From Typha latifolia (lineage: Eukaryota; Streptophyta; Magnoliopsida; Poales; Typhaceae): 64,000 nt of DNA. The first letter of the stretch is position 1, and each line of letters begins with the position of its first letter. A program made the translations under genes and the position numbers. Positions 10,112 to 21,826 of the stretch are shown here, one piece after another. The notes under the pieces were generated by a model, which saw only the letters and a list, made by a program, of their open reading frames with translations, was not told where the DNA came from and made no database searches. The stretch lies in contig CM034102.1 in assembly GCA_019914945.1 (NCBI GenBank), forward strand, positions 6,251,501 through 6,315,500, written 5' to 3'.

Positions 10112-13100
10112 TTATTCACTTCGACTTACAGGAATCAATTTGACGGCAGCAGCAACCGGCATACTGAGGAATCCAATGAGAACACAAACTAACCACTCTG
10201 AAAGTGTAAGAGGAGTAGTGTTTGCGAAATCTCCAAGGAATTCAACAATTATGAATTGAAAGATAACGGTGCTAGTAATAACACCCATAAACACGTAGTT
10301 CTCTAACATGCCTTGGAAGACATCGATCTTCTCCATTTCTCTTGAGCTGATCTCGTTGAAGACCTGCAAAAGAAGCCTCAAATATTAGTGGAATCAGGAA
10401 TCAACTACTCTAGCTTTTTGCATTATGAACCGTATGTCACACTGTACTTTATTGGAGTCATGAAGTTATACAGCTTGAGAATTAGTCTTCCAGCTTTAGA
10501 GAAGTAATATCAGGTAAATCTTTCTTGTATTCTGAAATTATTGGATTACGACACAACTGACTTTTCATTCGATGAAATATCTTTCAATGTTTTAAGGAGA
10601 TTAATGCATAATGAGGACCCCATTAGGTTGAACCATTTTTCAGCAATGGCTTTAAGGCTCATAATTTTGCCTAGCATAAATAATCAGATAATAGTGTATT
10701 TGATTTGAGCAAAATATTATTCAAATTAGTATATGAAAATAAACAATATGTAAACCCCATTGTCTGTGGTAATTACATTCATTACCTCTCACATTATGCT
10801 TGCCAAAGATATTAAAGCCGAAAAAGACTACAAAAAGATAACATCCACACACAAAAAAAAGAATCGATATCATCAATTTACCTGGCAGAAGACAAAAGAA
10901 TTGAAAATGAGCGTATTTAGTGCAATATCAGAATCAGGGCCTTCAAGTTGAAATAAACCTTTCCCTTCTGTCTGGAGGTACCATATTACACCAAATTGAT
11001 ACAAGGCTTGTCCAAAAATATTCCTCCACATCATGTTGCTGATAAAATTTCCATTTCGTCCAACTGGATCTCTTTTCAACAAGTCATCGTTAGGTGGCTC
11101 AGTGGCTAAGGCAAGTGCTCCAAGTGTATCCATGATCATGTTGACCCAAAGCAGCTGGACAGCAGTGAGAGGAGCCTTCCCTAGGTAAGGCAGAAAAAAA
11201 CGAAAGAATTGTGAGAAAATAATGTTGTAGATCATATAAAAATTTATACAACGGTGTGACAAGATAACCTGTTAAGCAGGCCGAGGAGAAATTTACAATC
11301 AGAGCAACCACATTAACAGTCAGCTGAAACTGCACAAACTTCTGAATATTTGTATATACAGATCGTCCCCATTTAGCCACAGTAACGATAGTAGAAAAAT
11401 TGTCATCAAGAATAATAACATCAGCACTTTCTTTTGCCACCTGAGACCAAATATGAAGCACTATATTGCAGTTACATGTATACATGCATGAAAGCTTTCT
11501 AAAGAAGAATCCAATCATAATTTTACAGCTTTATTTTCATGGTTATAATCAGGAGTTGGATTTGAGTTAAGATTTCAAGAGCATAAATGTAGTAATTTAG
11601 TACAAAACAGAAGGCAACATACATAGAGAAATTTAGCTTGAAATGCCAGAAGTTTTATGCTGACAGAGTCTGATATATTAAATACAAAGAAGATGTATCT
11701 GCTTATATAACCATGAATGCCATTATCAAATGATGTACTCTTTAGTGCACAAAATGATATAAAGAAGCATGAAGAGAGAAAAAAGGAAACATGTTGATAA
11801 AGTAAGCTACTTTCTCGCAATCAAGCTGCTAAGCATAAAAGATACAATTGATATTCCAAAATATTACATGACTAGGAGGGTTGCAAAAAGAATTACATGT
11901 TACAATTTTTGAATTTTTGTATTATCCCAAAACAAGTATGCTCCTTGGAGTTAATTTGATTAAATATTGTTACCTCAGTTCCTGCAATACCCATTGCAAG
12001 TCCGATATCTGCCTCACGAAGCGCCGGAGCATCATTTGTACCATCGCCAGTCACAGCAACTACTTCATTAAACATGGTGCGCAAATTCTTTACTAAGGTA
12101 TATTTATCCAATGGTGAAGATCTTGCCATAACCTGATGAGCAGATACATTAGTAATCTCCAGGAATATTTTCACAAGTAGAGGAATATACTGATTTAAGT
12201 AATAAAACCTGAAGTCTTGGAATCAGATCATTTAATTCTTCTGGAGTCTTCATTCTGAATTCTGAACCTTCAATAGCCACCCCATCATCAGTGAGGATAC
12301 CACATTCCTGGGCAATAGCCTTTGCTGTATTTATGTTGTCACCTGTAACCATCCTCACAGAAATCCCAGCAGATCTACAAATCGCAACTGACTCCTTCAC
12401 ACCTGGTCTGACAGGATCCTTAATACCTACAATTCCAATACAGATGTATCCATCAACTGGAAGTTGTTCTTCTGGTGAGAAGCCATTTTCAATTTCCATA
12501 TAGGCGAGACAGAGTGTACGAAGTGCTTCTTTGGCAAAAATGTCAATTGTATCCTTTAGATGACTGGCTGCCGATTTATCAAGGGCAACAACTTTACCTG
12601 CAGAGTCTAGAACTTTATCACAAGAAGCCAATATAATTTCTGAAGCACCTTTACAATGTGCACGATATCCTCCTTGTGGAAGTTTGATGACCACGCCCAT
12701 TCTCTTCTTCAGAGAATTGAAAGGATCAACTTTAATAAGACTACTTTCCTGACGCACAGCCTGAAAATTTCCACCTAAGGACAAAGCAAATTCCAACAAG
12801 GCAGTCTCGGTTGGTGTTCCAAGAATTTCAAGCTTTCTATCTTGATTCATCACAATTTCACCACCAGTGTTATAAAATATGGACTGTAGTAGAGTATCCA
12901 TCACAGAATCTGGAATCTTGGAGCAAATACTATTAGCTTCCCTATAATCGGTCAATTCAGTAATCTTTCCACATATGCAAGCCTTCACAACTGTCATTTG
13001 GTTGGTTGTTAGGGTTCCTGTCTTATCACTACAAATAGAAGTAGCTGAGCCCATAGTCTCACAAGCAGCAAGTTGGCGAACAAGTGCTTTGTCATTCATC

Positions 13101-14328
13101 ATCTTTTTCATTGCAAAAGCAAGGCTCAGAGTCACAGCTAATGGCAGCCCTTCAGGAACTGCAACCACAACTATAGTAACTGCAATAGCAAAAAATTCCA
13201 GAAGTCTTAATACATCATCTCCAGACCAGATCATGTATGAACCATCTTGAAACTTATGTCTTATTAGGCCTTCAGCTAGGACTGTAAATGTCAGCACAGC
13301 AAAAAATAAACCAATTTTCCCTATAACTGATGCTACTCCATTCAATCTTACCTGTAATGGAGTCTCATCATCTCCACCTTCACTCACTGTCTCCATCAAT
13401 TTACCCCATTGGGTTCTCATGCCAACAGTAGTCACCAACATTTTACAAGATCCATCTTGCACCTTAGTTCCAGATAATAGAAAAGGATTTTCTGAATTTA
13501 CAATGACAGGTTCACTCTCTCCTGTAAGACTTGATTCATTGATTAGCAAAGAGAATCCAGATATGAATAAACCATCAGCAGGGACTTGATCTCCGATAGA
13601 TAGATGCACGATGTCACCAGGAAGAAGATCATTTATAGAAATCTTCTGCCTGAACCCATCCCTTGTTACTTGAATATATATTTTCTTTTTCTCCCTATCC
13701 AAATCTTTGAACTGCAATGATTGCCGGTAGTCACTTGTTGCAGTGACAGAGACAACTAAAAGGATGCTTGCTACAATGCCAAGGCCATCATGGGCACCTT
13801 TGGGCCACCCTTCTGTTGTAATACCAACAATCAAGGACACAACAGCACAAAGAGCAAGAATGATAAGGGTCGTGTCTTGAAGTGCTTCCCAAACGAATGA
13901 CCAAAAGCTCTGTAATTCACTTTCAGCAAACTTATTTATTCCATAAATCTCCTGTCTGTTCTTCAGTCTATCCTCAGTAGTAGCTAGTCCATCAGGTATT
14001 GATGTGGAAAGCTTGCTTGCAATACCAAGTACACCTCCATGCCTCTTCAACTTATTCAGATCATGGCCTTCAACTATTGAACCCAATTCATCAGCACATA
14101 TTTGAAAGCCAGCAGCCTTAACTTCAGAGGGTACAGTGTACTCGCAATGTGATGTAACACCTAAACATGTTTATGGATGTCAAGCTTAACACATAATACA
14201 CAGCACAAAGTAAAAATTGTGCAATTTCTAACTTGCCGAAAAAAATAAAGATTGACAGAAATTGCCATATTACCCTGTATAAACTCAAGTGCAGCTTTTG
14301 AGAATGATACAGAGACCCCCAATTTCTC
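10112..14328 (-). CDS. ACA: Autoinhibited Ca2+-ATPase, P-type IIB (ACA1/2/7-like), core exons
   Basis: Six exons with GT/AG borders and matching phases: 14328-14274, 14160-12209, 12132-11974, 11440-11269, 11180-10882 and 10363-10112 (962 residues from EKLGVSVSF). The enzyme moves Ca2+ out of the cytosol at the cost of ATP. Visible hallmarks are the actuator loop SLTGESEP, the M4 motif [17 protein letters not shown], the phosphorylation site [12 protein letters not shown], the nucleotide-domain KGASEI and TGDN, the hinge [12 protein letters not shown], and M6 [17 protein letters not shown]. The order and spacing agree with Arabidopsis ACA2 throughout. The coding body has no stop or frameshift. 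There is no in-frame ATG in the first roughly 250 residues (the first Met is in CKMLVTT), so the start codon must come from an upstream exon. The ancestral one is broken (15540-15709), and a possible replacement is at 16203-16370. The stop at 10112 follows LIPVSRSE. Confidence 0.92.
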
Positions 14329-16202
14329 CTGAAAGACACAGCACTTGCATATCAATCTCACGGAGGAGAAAAGCTTACAGCCTTACATATCCTAAAAAGT
14401 AACAAGATTGTTCTACAAACATAGCAATAATAGCATAATAATATCAGACATGTATCTTCTTAGTATTCAGCAAATGGTACAGGAATAGGGGTAGCCCTAC
14501 TGACAAGTTTATCATGATAGATTTTCAAATGTCAGAACATCAGGATCAACCAGTAATACGTTGTAGCCATTATCGAACCATATTTTATGTTGAAAAGGAG
14601 GCAATTATGGTTGCTTACGTTTAGTTCCCTAAAGTGTCAGGTCACTCTCAGGTTTTCCTTTTCTGAAAATATTTTGACCAGATTGTACCTTCAATGCATA
14701 AGAATCTAAGCATTGTGACTGACGAAAACTTGATACATGGCATGAGATCTAACTTCTTGTCTTCTGCATTTTTCGGGGTTTGACAGAAATTATCCGCTTC
14801 TGACTATAAGAATAGACAATCCACTTTGAATGGTACTGCTAATATAAACAGAGACCTGCAATATAAAAGTGTATCTAAATTTCAGATAAATGGTTCAATG
14901 CTTTTAACCGGAATGCTGCATGGACTAAATGTATATGATCTAGACAGCATACAGTGATGTTCTTTAAGACTGAACTTGCAACAAATAAACAAATCTACTT
15001 CTAAAATAAACAATTTTGAACCTAAATGTTGTTCCAATCTCTTGATTCTGTTTTTCACATTATTTCTTGTGCATGGTATGGCAACTTTCTTTAACCATCA
15101 ATTCAATTGGTTTTCAATATCATATCCCAACCTTCAGCTCTTGGTATTGCCATCTGATACTATTTAGAAGGAGAATTTAGTAATTAGATATAGTTGATAG
15201 TTCCTCTCTTTTCCTGTAACAGACAAACTTGCCACTGTAGGATTCACATAAATCAGAGCTGCTATTAATCAAATTTCTGATCCAGGATTCAACAATGCCC
15301 ATCTTCAACAATCACACAAATAAATCTGCATTAACAGTTAAATCGACCAGTAAATGCCTAGAGTCTCTGGTCATAACTAATTAATTATACATCAAACTAC
15401 ACATGAAGTGACAAACTACACTGCACCTACAAACCGAAGAAATCCAAAAACATATAAACCACCTCACTAGTGCCTTTAAACTAGCCAAGAAAAGTAATCG
15501 GCATATGTCCAACATAAGGGGAGGGCAAGGACATCAGACCTGGTTGGACCTCTTCACGGTGGCTGTCTCAGGTCCCACTGGCGGTGAAGCTGAAATGGAG
15601 CTCTGGGTTCTTGACAATGCCGCAAAAGCTTGCGCCTTTGTTGTAGGGCCTCCTCTGACAAGTGGTTCGGCCTCAAGCCGCAAAAACTATGGTTGAGATA
15701 GCTCACCATTCCGGTTCCCTTCCTCCCAAAATCAATTCTTTAGATGACCCCTTGGAATTCTACCGCTACTTGAGGAGGAATAAATAAATGAGATGAAGGT
15801 TAATGGCAGTGTGGGGGGCCACAGAACAAAAGCTTGAACACTTGCCTTTGTGGAAAATGGCTAATGCGGCGCTACAAACTTCTTTATTGCGTAGTTTCTC
15901 TGGTTAATTAGATCATACCGTTTATTGCCATGATTTCTCTCGAACCAAAACGCATCGACTTTCAAAGACTATTTGATACATCAAACTAGTGCTACAAGCC
16001 TCTACGGCATTAACATATCCAGAATCACCAGTAAAACTAGCCGAAATCATAGCAAGAATAAAACTTTATAAGGCCCGAAGCAATTAAAATACATGATCAA
16101 TATGCGATTGGAATTGGTGGGTACTTCAGGAAAGCCAAGAGTAATTAGAGAGGAAAACAAAAGCAAAAAAAAAAAAAAAAAAAAAACAAAAGAAAAACTT
16201 AC
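14329..16202 (-). other. Intron region 5' of the Ca2+-ATPase core
   Basis: Contains the eroded exon at 15540-15709 and otherwise non-coding sequence. An A-run of about 22 bases lies at 16166-16187 on the plus strand, close to the leader-exon donor; on the minus strand this is a long poly-T tract just inside the intron. Confidence 0.5.
15540..15709 (-). pseudogene. Eroded first coding exon of the Ca2+-ATPase (calmodulin-binding segment)
   Basis: Read on the minus strand from the ATG at 15709, frame 1 gives MVSYLNHSF followed by LSEEALQQRRKL, which aligns with the start of ACA proteins (MESYLN..F, SSEEAL..WRKL). An extra base in the A-run at 15624-15627 then shifts the frame. In the next frame CGIVKNPELHFSFTAS corresponds to the family's calmodulin-binding segment (CGVVKNP-basic-FRFTAN), with the basic KRR replaced by ELH. 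That frame stops at once, and the third frame reads ETATVKRSNQ up to a CAG|GT donor at 15540. The exon is about 170 nt against the expected 180 or so, so bases have been lost between FTA and the end. Two net frameshifts make it non-coding as written. Confidence 0.8.
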
Positions 16203-16370
16203 AGCAAAGATAGAAGAAAAGGAGGAGGCGTGTCTGATCCGTGTGAGAAAGAATACTTCCTTCGGTGGGTAAAGAAAAGGTCTTCTAGTTAGATGATTTC
16301 GTCTGCATGGTGAGGTCGGGAAGATGGGACTGGATGATGGCCGGAGGGAGAGCGCCATTGGGAGAGCCAT
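16203..16370 (-). CDS. Possible 5' leader exon of the Ca2+-ATPase
   Basis: From the ATG at 16370 (a second in-frame ATG is at 16358) an open stretch of 56 codons runs to GCT, directly followed by a consensus GTAAGT donor at 16202-16197. The donor leaves phase 0. The first intact ATPase exon (14328) also begins in phase 0 with GAG AAA, so skipping the eroded exon would give one continuous reading frame of 1018 residues, near the normal ACA length. The leader (MALPMALSLRPSSS, then SPCRRNHLTRRPF, ending ASSFSSIFA) is rich in Ser, Arg and Pro with few acids, like an organelle transit peptide. In the ancestral gene this was more likely a 5' UTR exon. Coding status is inference. Confidence 0.4.
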
Positions 16371-16448
16371 TAGCAGGAGAAGGGCTTGATAGATGATAAT
16401 TTGAGCGCCACCCAGAGTAGTCAGTATTGGATAATGGACAAAAGTCAC

Positions 16449-19395
16449 ACGATGCTATATATTGCTACAATATAAATACTAATTGGTCTTGTAAATTCAC
16501 ACCATATTTTATATCGACAAAGGTGAGTTGCAAAAAAAAAGAAAAAAAAAAAAGAAAAGAAAATAGAACAGTAAATTTTCAATTTTATGGGTCAGGCACA
16601 CTTTCCGTATTTTTTTCTTGTCAGACTTTTTTTATTCTTGCTCTGACTTTTTTTAGGGAGTTGTACTTTTTATAATTTTTGGTTGGGAAAGATCTAGATA
16701 GTAATAAATATTTACGCTCTCACATATGTTTACATAATACAAATATAATTGCAAATTATGTTCTCTTTTTAAAAAAAAAAAAAAAAATATATATATATAT
16801 GCTATTATCGAGAAGACATGGGAAGTTATACATATTTACTAACTAATATAGGTAAAACTATGAATAAAGTAAAATTAACTATGCTACACCAGTACTAATT
16901 AGGAATTAAGTAAATTAACTTTAAAATTTCTAAAAATATAAATATTTAATAACTGTGAATTACATAATAAAAATGTGAAATAGAAAATACAAATGTTTAA
17001 TATTTAAAAAATATAAGTGTTTAATAACTGTAAATTAGGTAATAAAATTATGAAAGAGAAAAATACAAGTGTTCAATATCTGCAAATTACATAATAAAAC
17101 TGTGAAATAAATAGATTTCTCACTTAGAAGCACTTAATATCTATCTAAAAGAGTAACCACCGCTAACTACAAGAGTAATAACTTCTAATATATTACCTAA
17201 CTACCATTGTATTCTTTTTTTCCATTGGCTAGAAGAAGAATTTAAAAAAAAAAAATTAATATAGAATACTTGCACGTCTAATCGGATGCTCCTCCTTTTC
17301 ATATGGGTTGTGGGTAAAATTGAAAGAAAATAGTAAAAAAAAAAAAGCTATCATAGAAAATGTAAAATATGTCTAAATTACTAACATGAAAATGGAGTGT
17401 GTGTGTTTTTTCTTGGTTGCAAATCACCCTATTAGTAATGAATCCAAAATAAGAAAAAGAGAGAAAGATAGGTCAATCAAGATATATTGCCAAACTGTTA
17501 TAAGCCCATAGAGGCTAAAACTTTTGGGCCAAACTAGGCCTGACTTTAAGACTAATTCAATCGGGATCAGGCTTAGCCTCTCGACTTGGTTCCGAACCCG
17601 AACTTGAAGCCCCATGGATAACCCAAACATGTACCGTAGCTTGAAATCCGAACCTACATACCGAGCATGATAGTCCTTTGGGCCAATAAAATATTAAGGT
17701 CTTGTTTGATTTCAGATTAAGCTCGGAACTTGATTAGTTACTCTTATTTTTTAGAAAATAAATTTGATTAGATATGAAAAAAATAAAAAGATATTTAGTT
17801 ACTGAACCAGTTCAAAGAGGTTTCTGAACCAGTTTAGTGGGGTTCCTAAACTCAAAGCAAATTTTCAAGATTTCTTTATACAGAAAAAAAATAAAAAATT
17901 AAATGGCAATCATGAGAGAGTGATTGAAAAGACAATAATTAATGTAAAAAAAATTATTAACTTTATATTAGGTATAATACAAGAGGATTTGTATTACATT
18001 GTAATTAGGTTTACCCTAATCATACCCAATAAAAATATTTGCATCATAATATAGTAAGTACATCCTAACTAGGTTGGCACATGCTTATATGTCTATCATT
18101 TGCTTCCTAAGATAAAAGTATCAATAAGAAAAAATTAAAAAATAAAAAAAATCATTTTTCCATATCAAATTCAAGCGTAGGCAGTAGTAGCTATAGATTT
18201 TGATCTTTGACCTCTACGGATACCAATCTTATCCGCACATAGGTGCTTCAATGATAGAAAGATTTAAATAGTTTTTTTGTATTCATTAGTAAAATGATCA
18301 CTTGTGCTAAATACTAATTTATGAGCTACTGTGTATGACAAGCCATAATAGAGATAATAGGACATCTGGCTATATTGCTTTTCCACTATTTTTATAAGAT
18401 TTAAATTCTTTTTGTAACTTATGAAACGATTGTAATATAGTTGCAGCTCATATCCTGCAATGGTCGGATATGATGATGGAGATGAAGAACTTTCACAAAT
18501 ATGCCCCGTCTCTATGAAGAAGACTTATGCTATGCCATCACAACTATTCGAATTAGAACTAACTGGTTGGTTTAGTAAAGAAGAAGAAGTTCAACGCAGA
18601 TGAATATTTTTTAAAAAGTCTTTCGAAATTTAGGATTTCCATGACTTTGCAAGGCAAGATCATTATCATTTTCATGTATTGCACTAAAGATTTCTTGAAG
18701 ATTAATTCCCTTAAAATGAGGATCTAATAAAATTTCAAAACAAGTTATAAATGGAATTAGTTCAAAATATTTACAATAATACTTTGACTCCATATATTAA
18801 AAATATTAAAAATAACATGGATCACTTCTAAAAGTTGTATCGATCCAATCCTGATTTTCAATCTACAACGCATAGCCTAAGTTTGACTCAACTTTTCTTT
18901 TTCAGAATATGATCTTAATTTTCCAAACACATACTTTATTAGATATTTTATAATAATGTAATAAACTATAATATACCTATAAATGGTGCTTCTTTACAAA
19001 AGTGCAATGGTTTTCATTTAAAATGAAGGGATGTTTTTGATAATCAAAATGTGGGATGTCCTTTCTTGAAAATAATGAGGAATATCTTTTATAAAATTGT
19101 GTTCACGGGTGACCTTCCATCCTTCATGATTCATAAATCTACTCGATGGTCACTCGCACTCTTTTCAATTTTTTTGTGCTCTATTAGGGTTTCTTCCATC
19201 CTAGCTGCTATCGTTCGGCCCATTCTGTCTTTGGCTTCTCCTTCTTCTTCCCTCTTTCTAATCATATTAGTAGGTTAGGAGAAAGGGAGAGGCCCTCCAT
19301 ATTATGCTATTGTTTAGTGTTCTTCCTACGTGCCGTACACCCTATCTTCTCTCTCATTTTCTTTTCCTCTCTCTTATGCTAAGATGATAAATTGA
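16449..19395. other. Spacer upstream of the Ca2+-ATPase gene
   Basis: AT-rich with A-runs (16541-16560, 16771-16790, 17245-17255) and an (AT) tail at 16790-16801. A segment at 17500-17680 has GGCCTGA/CCGAACCCG words like those at 8.6 and 23.5 kb, and may be a decayed DNA transposon. No coding region is supported. Confidence 0.4.
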
Positions 19396-21826
19396 AGGGA
19401 CTAGCGCATTCCTTGTTGAATGACCGGGCAGATACATCGTTGATGATGGCGAAGATGGATATGGAGAAGGCCTACGACCGTCTTTCGTGGGAGGCGGTGG
19501 CTCGAACGCTCGAGGCAATGAACTTCCCTACAAAGTGGATTAACTAGATCTATACTTAGCATTAAGTAGCCCAGATTTGGTACCATAATTAACAACTCTC
19601 TGACGGATTGGATCTCGCCCCACGGAGGGCTGCGGCTAGGTGACCCATTATCGCCGTACCTGTTCATAATCTATTCTCAAGTTCTATCATCTATCCTGAA
19701 TGCAAAGTCTGTTGGAGGGCTACATAACGGACCAAGGGGTCGTTACCCATCTCCTATATGCTGACGATCTGCTACTAGTGGCGAGAGCGATGAAAGAGAA
19801 TGCAAAGGTGTTGGTGGACGCATTAGACCAATACTCCGGGATGACGGACCAGAAGGTGAATACAGAGGAGTCTGAACTTTACCTCCCACCCTAGATTTAT
19901 GAAGATACTAAGAAGGACATCGATGATATATTGCAGTTTAAGCAGGCTAAGATGCCATTTATATACCTTAGTGTGAAGATCTCGGGGCATCGGATCACAG
20001 TGGTTGGGCAGCAGGAAGTAGTGGACAAGGTAAGGAGCAGACTTGCCGAATGGAAGCAGAATGCTTGTTGCTGGCTGGCCACATCACCCTGGTTCAATCA
20101 ATGTTGACGACCATCTCTTACTACTGGATGGGGTCCACGGGGATCCAAGACTTCATTCTTGAGAACATCATGCGAATAGCGAGGTCATTTATATGGGAAA
20201 AAAGGGAGAACCAACGAGGTCTGCACCTGCTTAGCTGGGTACTTTGATCAAACCCAAGGCTGAAGGGGGATGGGACTACGGTGTCTGCGTACTACGAAGA
20301 GGGCTCTTCTGGGTAAGCATGTACTCAGCATCCTTCGCAGCTGAGCGATACCATGAGTCAATATTCTCAGGAAGAATTACGGGGCGCTCAACCCGTGGGA
20401 AGTCAGATCTGCCCCTAAGTCCTCGTGGTTATGGAGAGCGTTGTGCCAAATTGCAACCGAGCTTAAGGAAGGTTTCCGAAAGAGCATAGGCAATGGGCGC
20501 AGCATGGCAGTGTTAGAAGAGGCTTGGGCATCGTCAGTTCCGTTTGGTCGGCAACCTTGTCTAGTGAACGTGAACAGCTTCCCGAGCCAATCTCGTGTCG
20601 CTTTTGGTGAATGGAACATGGGATGTGGTGAAGTTGCATGCAACATTCAGTCGAGATACTGCCTTCAATGTGGCCACGTTGGATGTAGGGAGTATGCAAA
20701 TGGAAGACTTATGGGTGTGAGCACCAGCGACCAATGGGGAGGCAATAGCTAAGTCCATCTATAAGTATTTGCGGAGGAATGAGGGCCAACAGTGGGAGGG
20801 GTGGGCCAAGCTTTGGAAGTTGGCCATGGCACCTCGCATCTGGGCCTTTGTTTGGAAACTTTGTTGGAACTAGGTCCCAACGAAAGCCTATCTCCATGGG
20901 CTAAACTGTGGGCCTAATGACTCATGTACCATGTGTGGGCTATTTCTAGAAGTGGCCACACACATCTTCTATACTTGTCGTTTCACCAAGGAAGTTTGGG
21001 CTTGCTGTGCTGAATTGGTTAAGTCGAGTAGAGGTCCAAGCTTCTTGGTTGGTCCAGACTGGTTAGAGCAAAAGTGGGAGTCAGATCAGAAGTCAGATAT
21101 TAGGGTTAAGTTGATTATGGCAGCTATGATTTGGGGGATTTGGAAAGAATGCAATTAAAGAATTTCTCAAGGGAAGAGTGCAACGGCAAGGGCAGTGGCT
21201 AATAAGGTAGCTATGCTAGCTCAAGACTATTTGAAGGATAGGAAAGTTTTGGCGAGATTAAAGAATGACACTATTAAAGTTCGGTGGGAACGTCCTCCGG
21301 AGGGGTGGGTTAAAATTAATGTTGATGGCTCTTGAAAGGCAGGAGATTATCAGGGCAATGCCAGCTTTATAATTAGGGATGAGAATGGTACCCTTATGCG
21401 GGCAGCAGCAGAGCCAACTAATGCAAACTCTGCTAGCTACAGTGAAGTATGAGCATTGTAGGCAGGGTTAAGAGAAGCCTATGGGAGATGGGAGCTTGTT
21501 GAAACTAATGAACTGTCAGTCATTAGGATGTTTAGAGACGAGGACAGTTGTCCGTGGCGCCTTAGGGGGGCAGTGTAGAACTACTACAATATGCTGATAT
21601 CTTTCAAAAGGATTAGGTTCCTACACACGTACAGGGAATGGAATAGAGCAGCTGATTGGTTAGCCAAACTAGGTAGATAGTCAGCTTTGGGGAGAGCTTA
21701 GAATAGTTCATACTTCATTCCGCTAGAACTAAAAACTATTTTGTATTATGATATATTAGGCAATGAAATGGCTCAGGATGTAAACCTTAGCTGATTTCTC
21801 AGCTCTAATTAATCAAAAAAAAAATG
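19396..21826 (+). mobile_element. 5'-truncated LINE (L1-type) remnant
   Basis: Reverse transcriptase starts near 19440 (MDMEKAYDRLSWE) and continues with the catalytic YADDLL at 19757-19774. The thumb and connector region follows (HITLVQSMLTTISYYW, ENIMRIARSFIWE, 20068-20210). A zinc-finger RVT domain lies near 20800-21000 (WAKLWKLAMAPRIWAFVWKL, CTMCG, ATHIFYTCRFTKEVW), and an RNase H domain at 21290-21680 (GWVKINVDGS, ADWLAKLGR). Several stops and frameshifts interrupt it. An A-run at 21816-21825 marks the 3' tail. The 5' half, including the endonuclease, is absent, as is common for LINE insertions. Confidence 0.88.

Noticed and set aside
16047..16448. 133-codon minus-strand frame as a separate gene
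   Set aside because: Its upstream part begins at a non-ATG codon and its downstream part runs into the poly-T tract of an intron; only the 56 codons before the GTAAGT donor are considered, as a possible leader exon.
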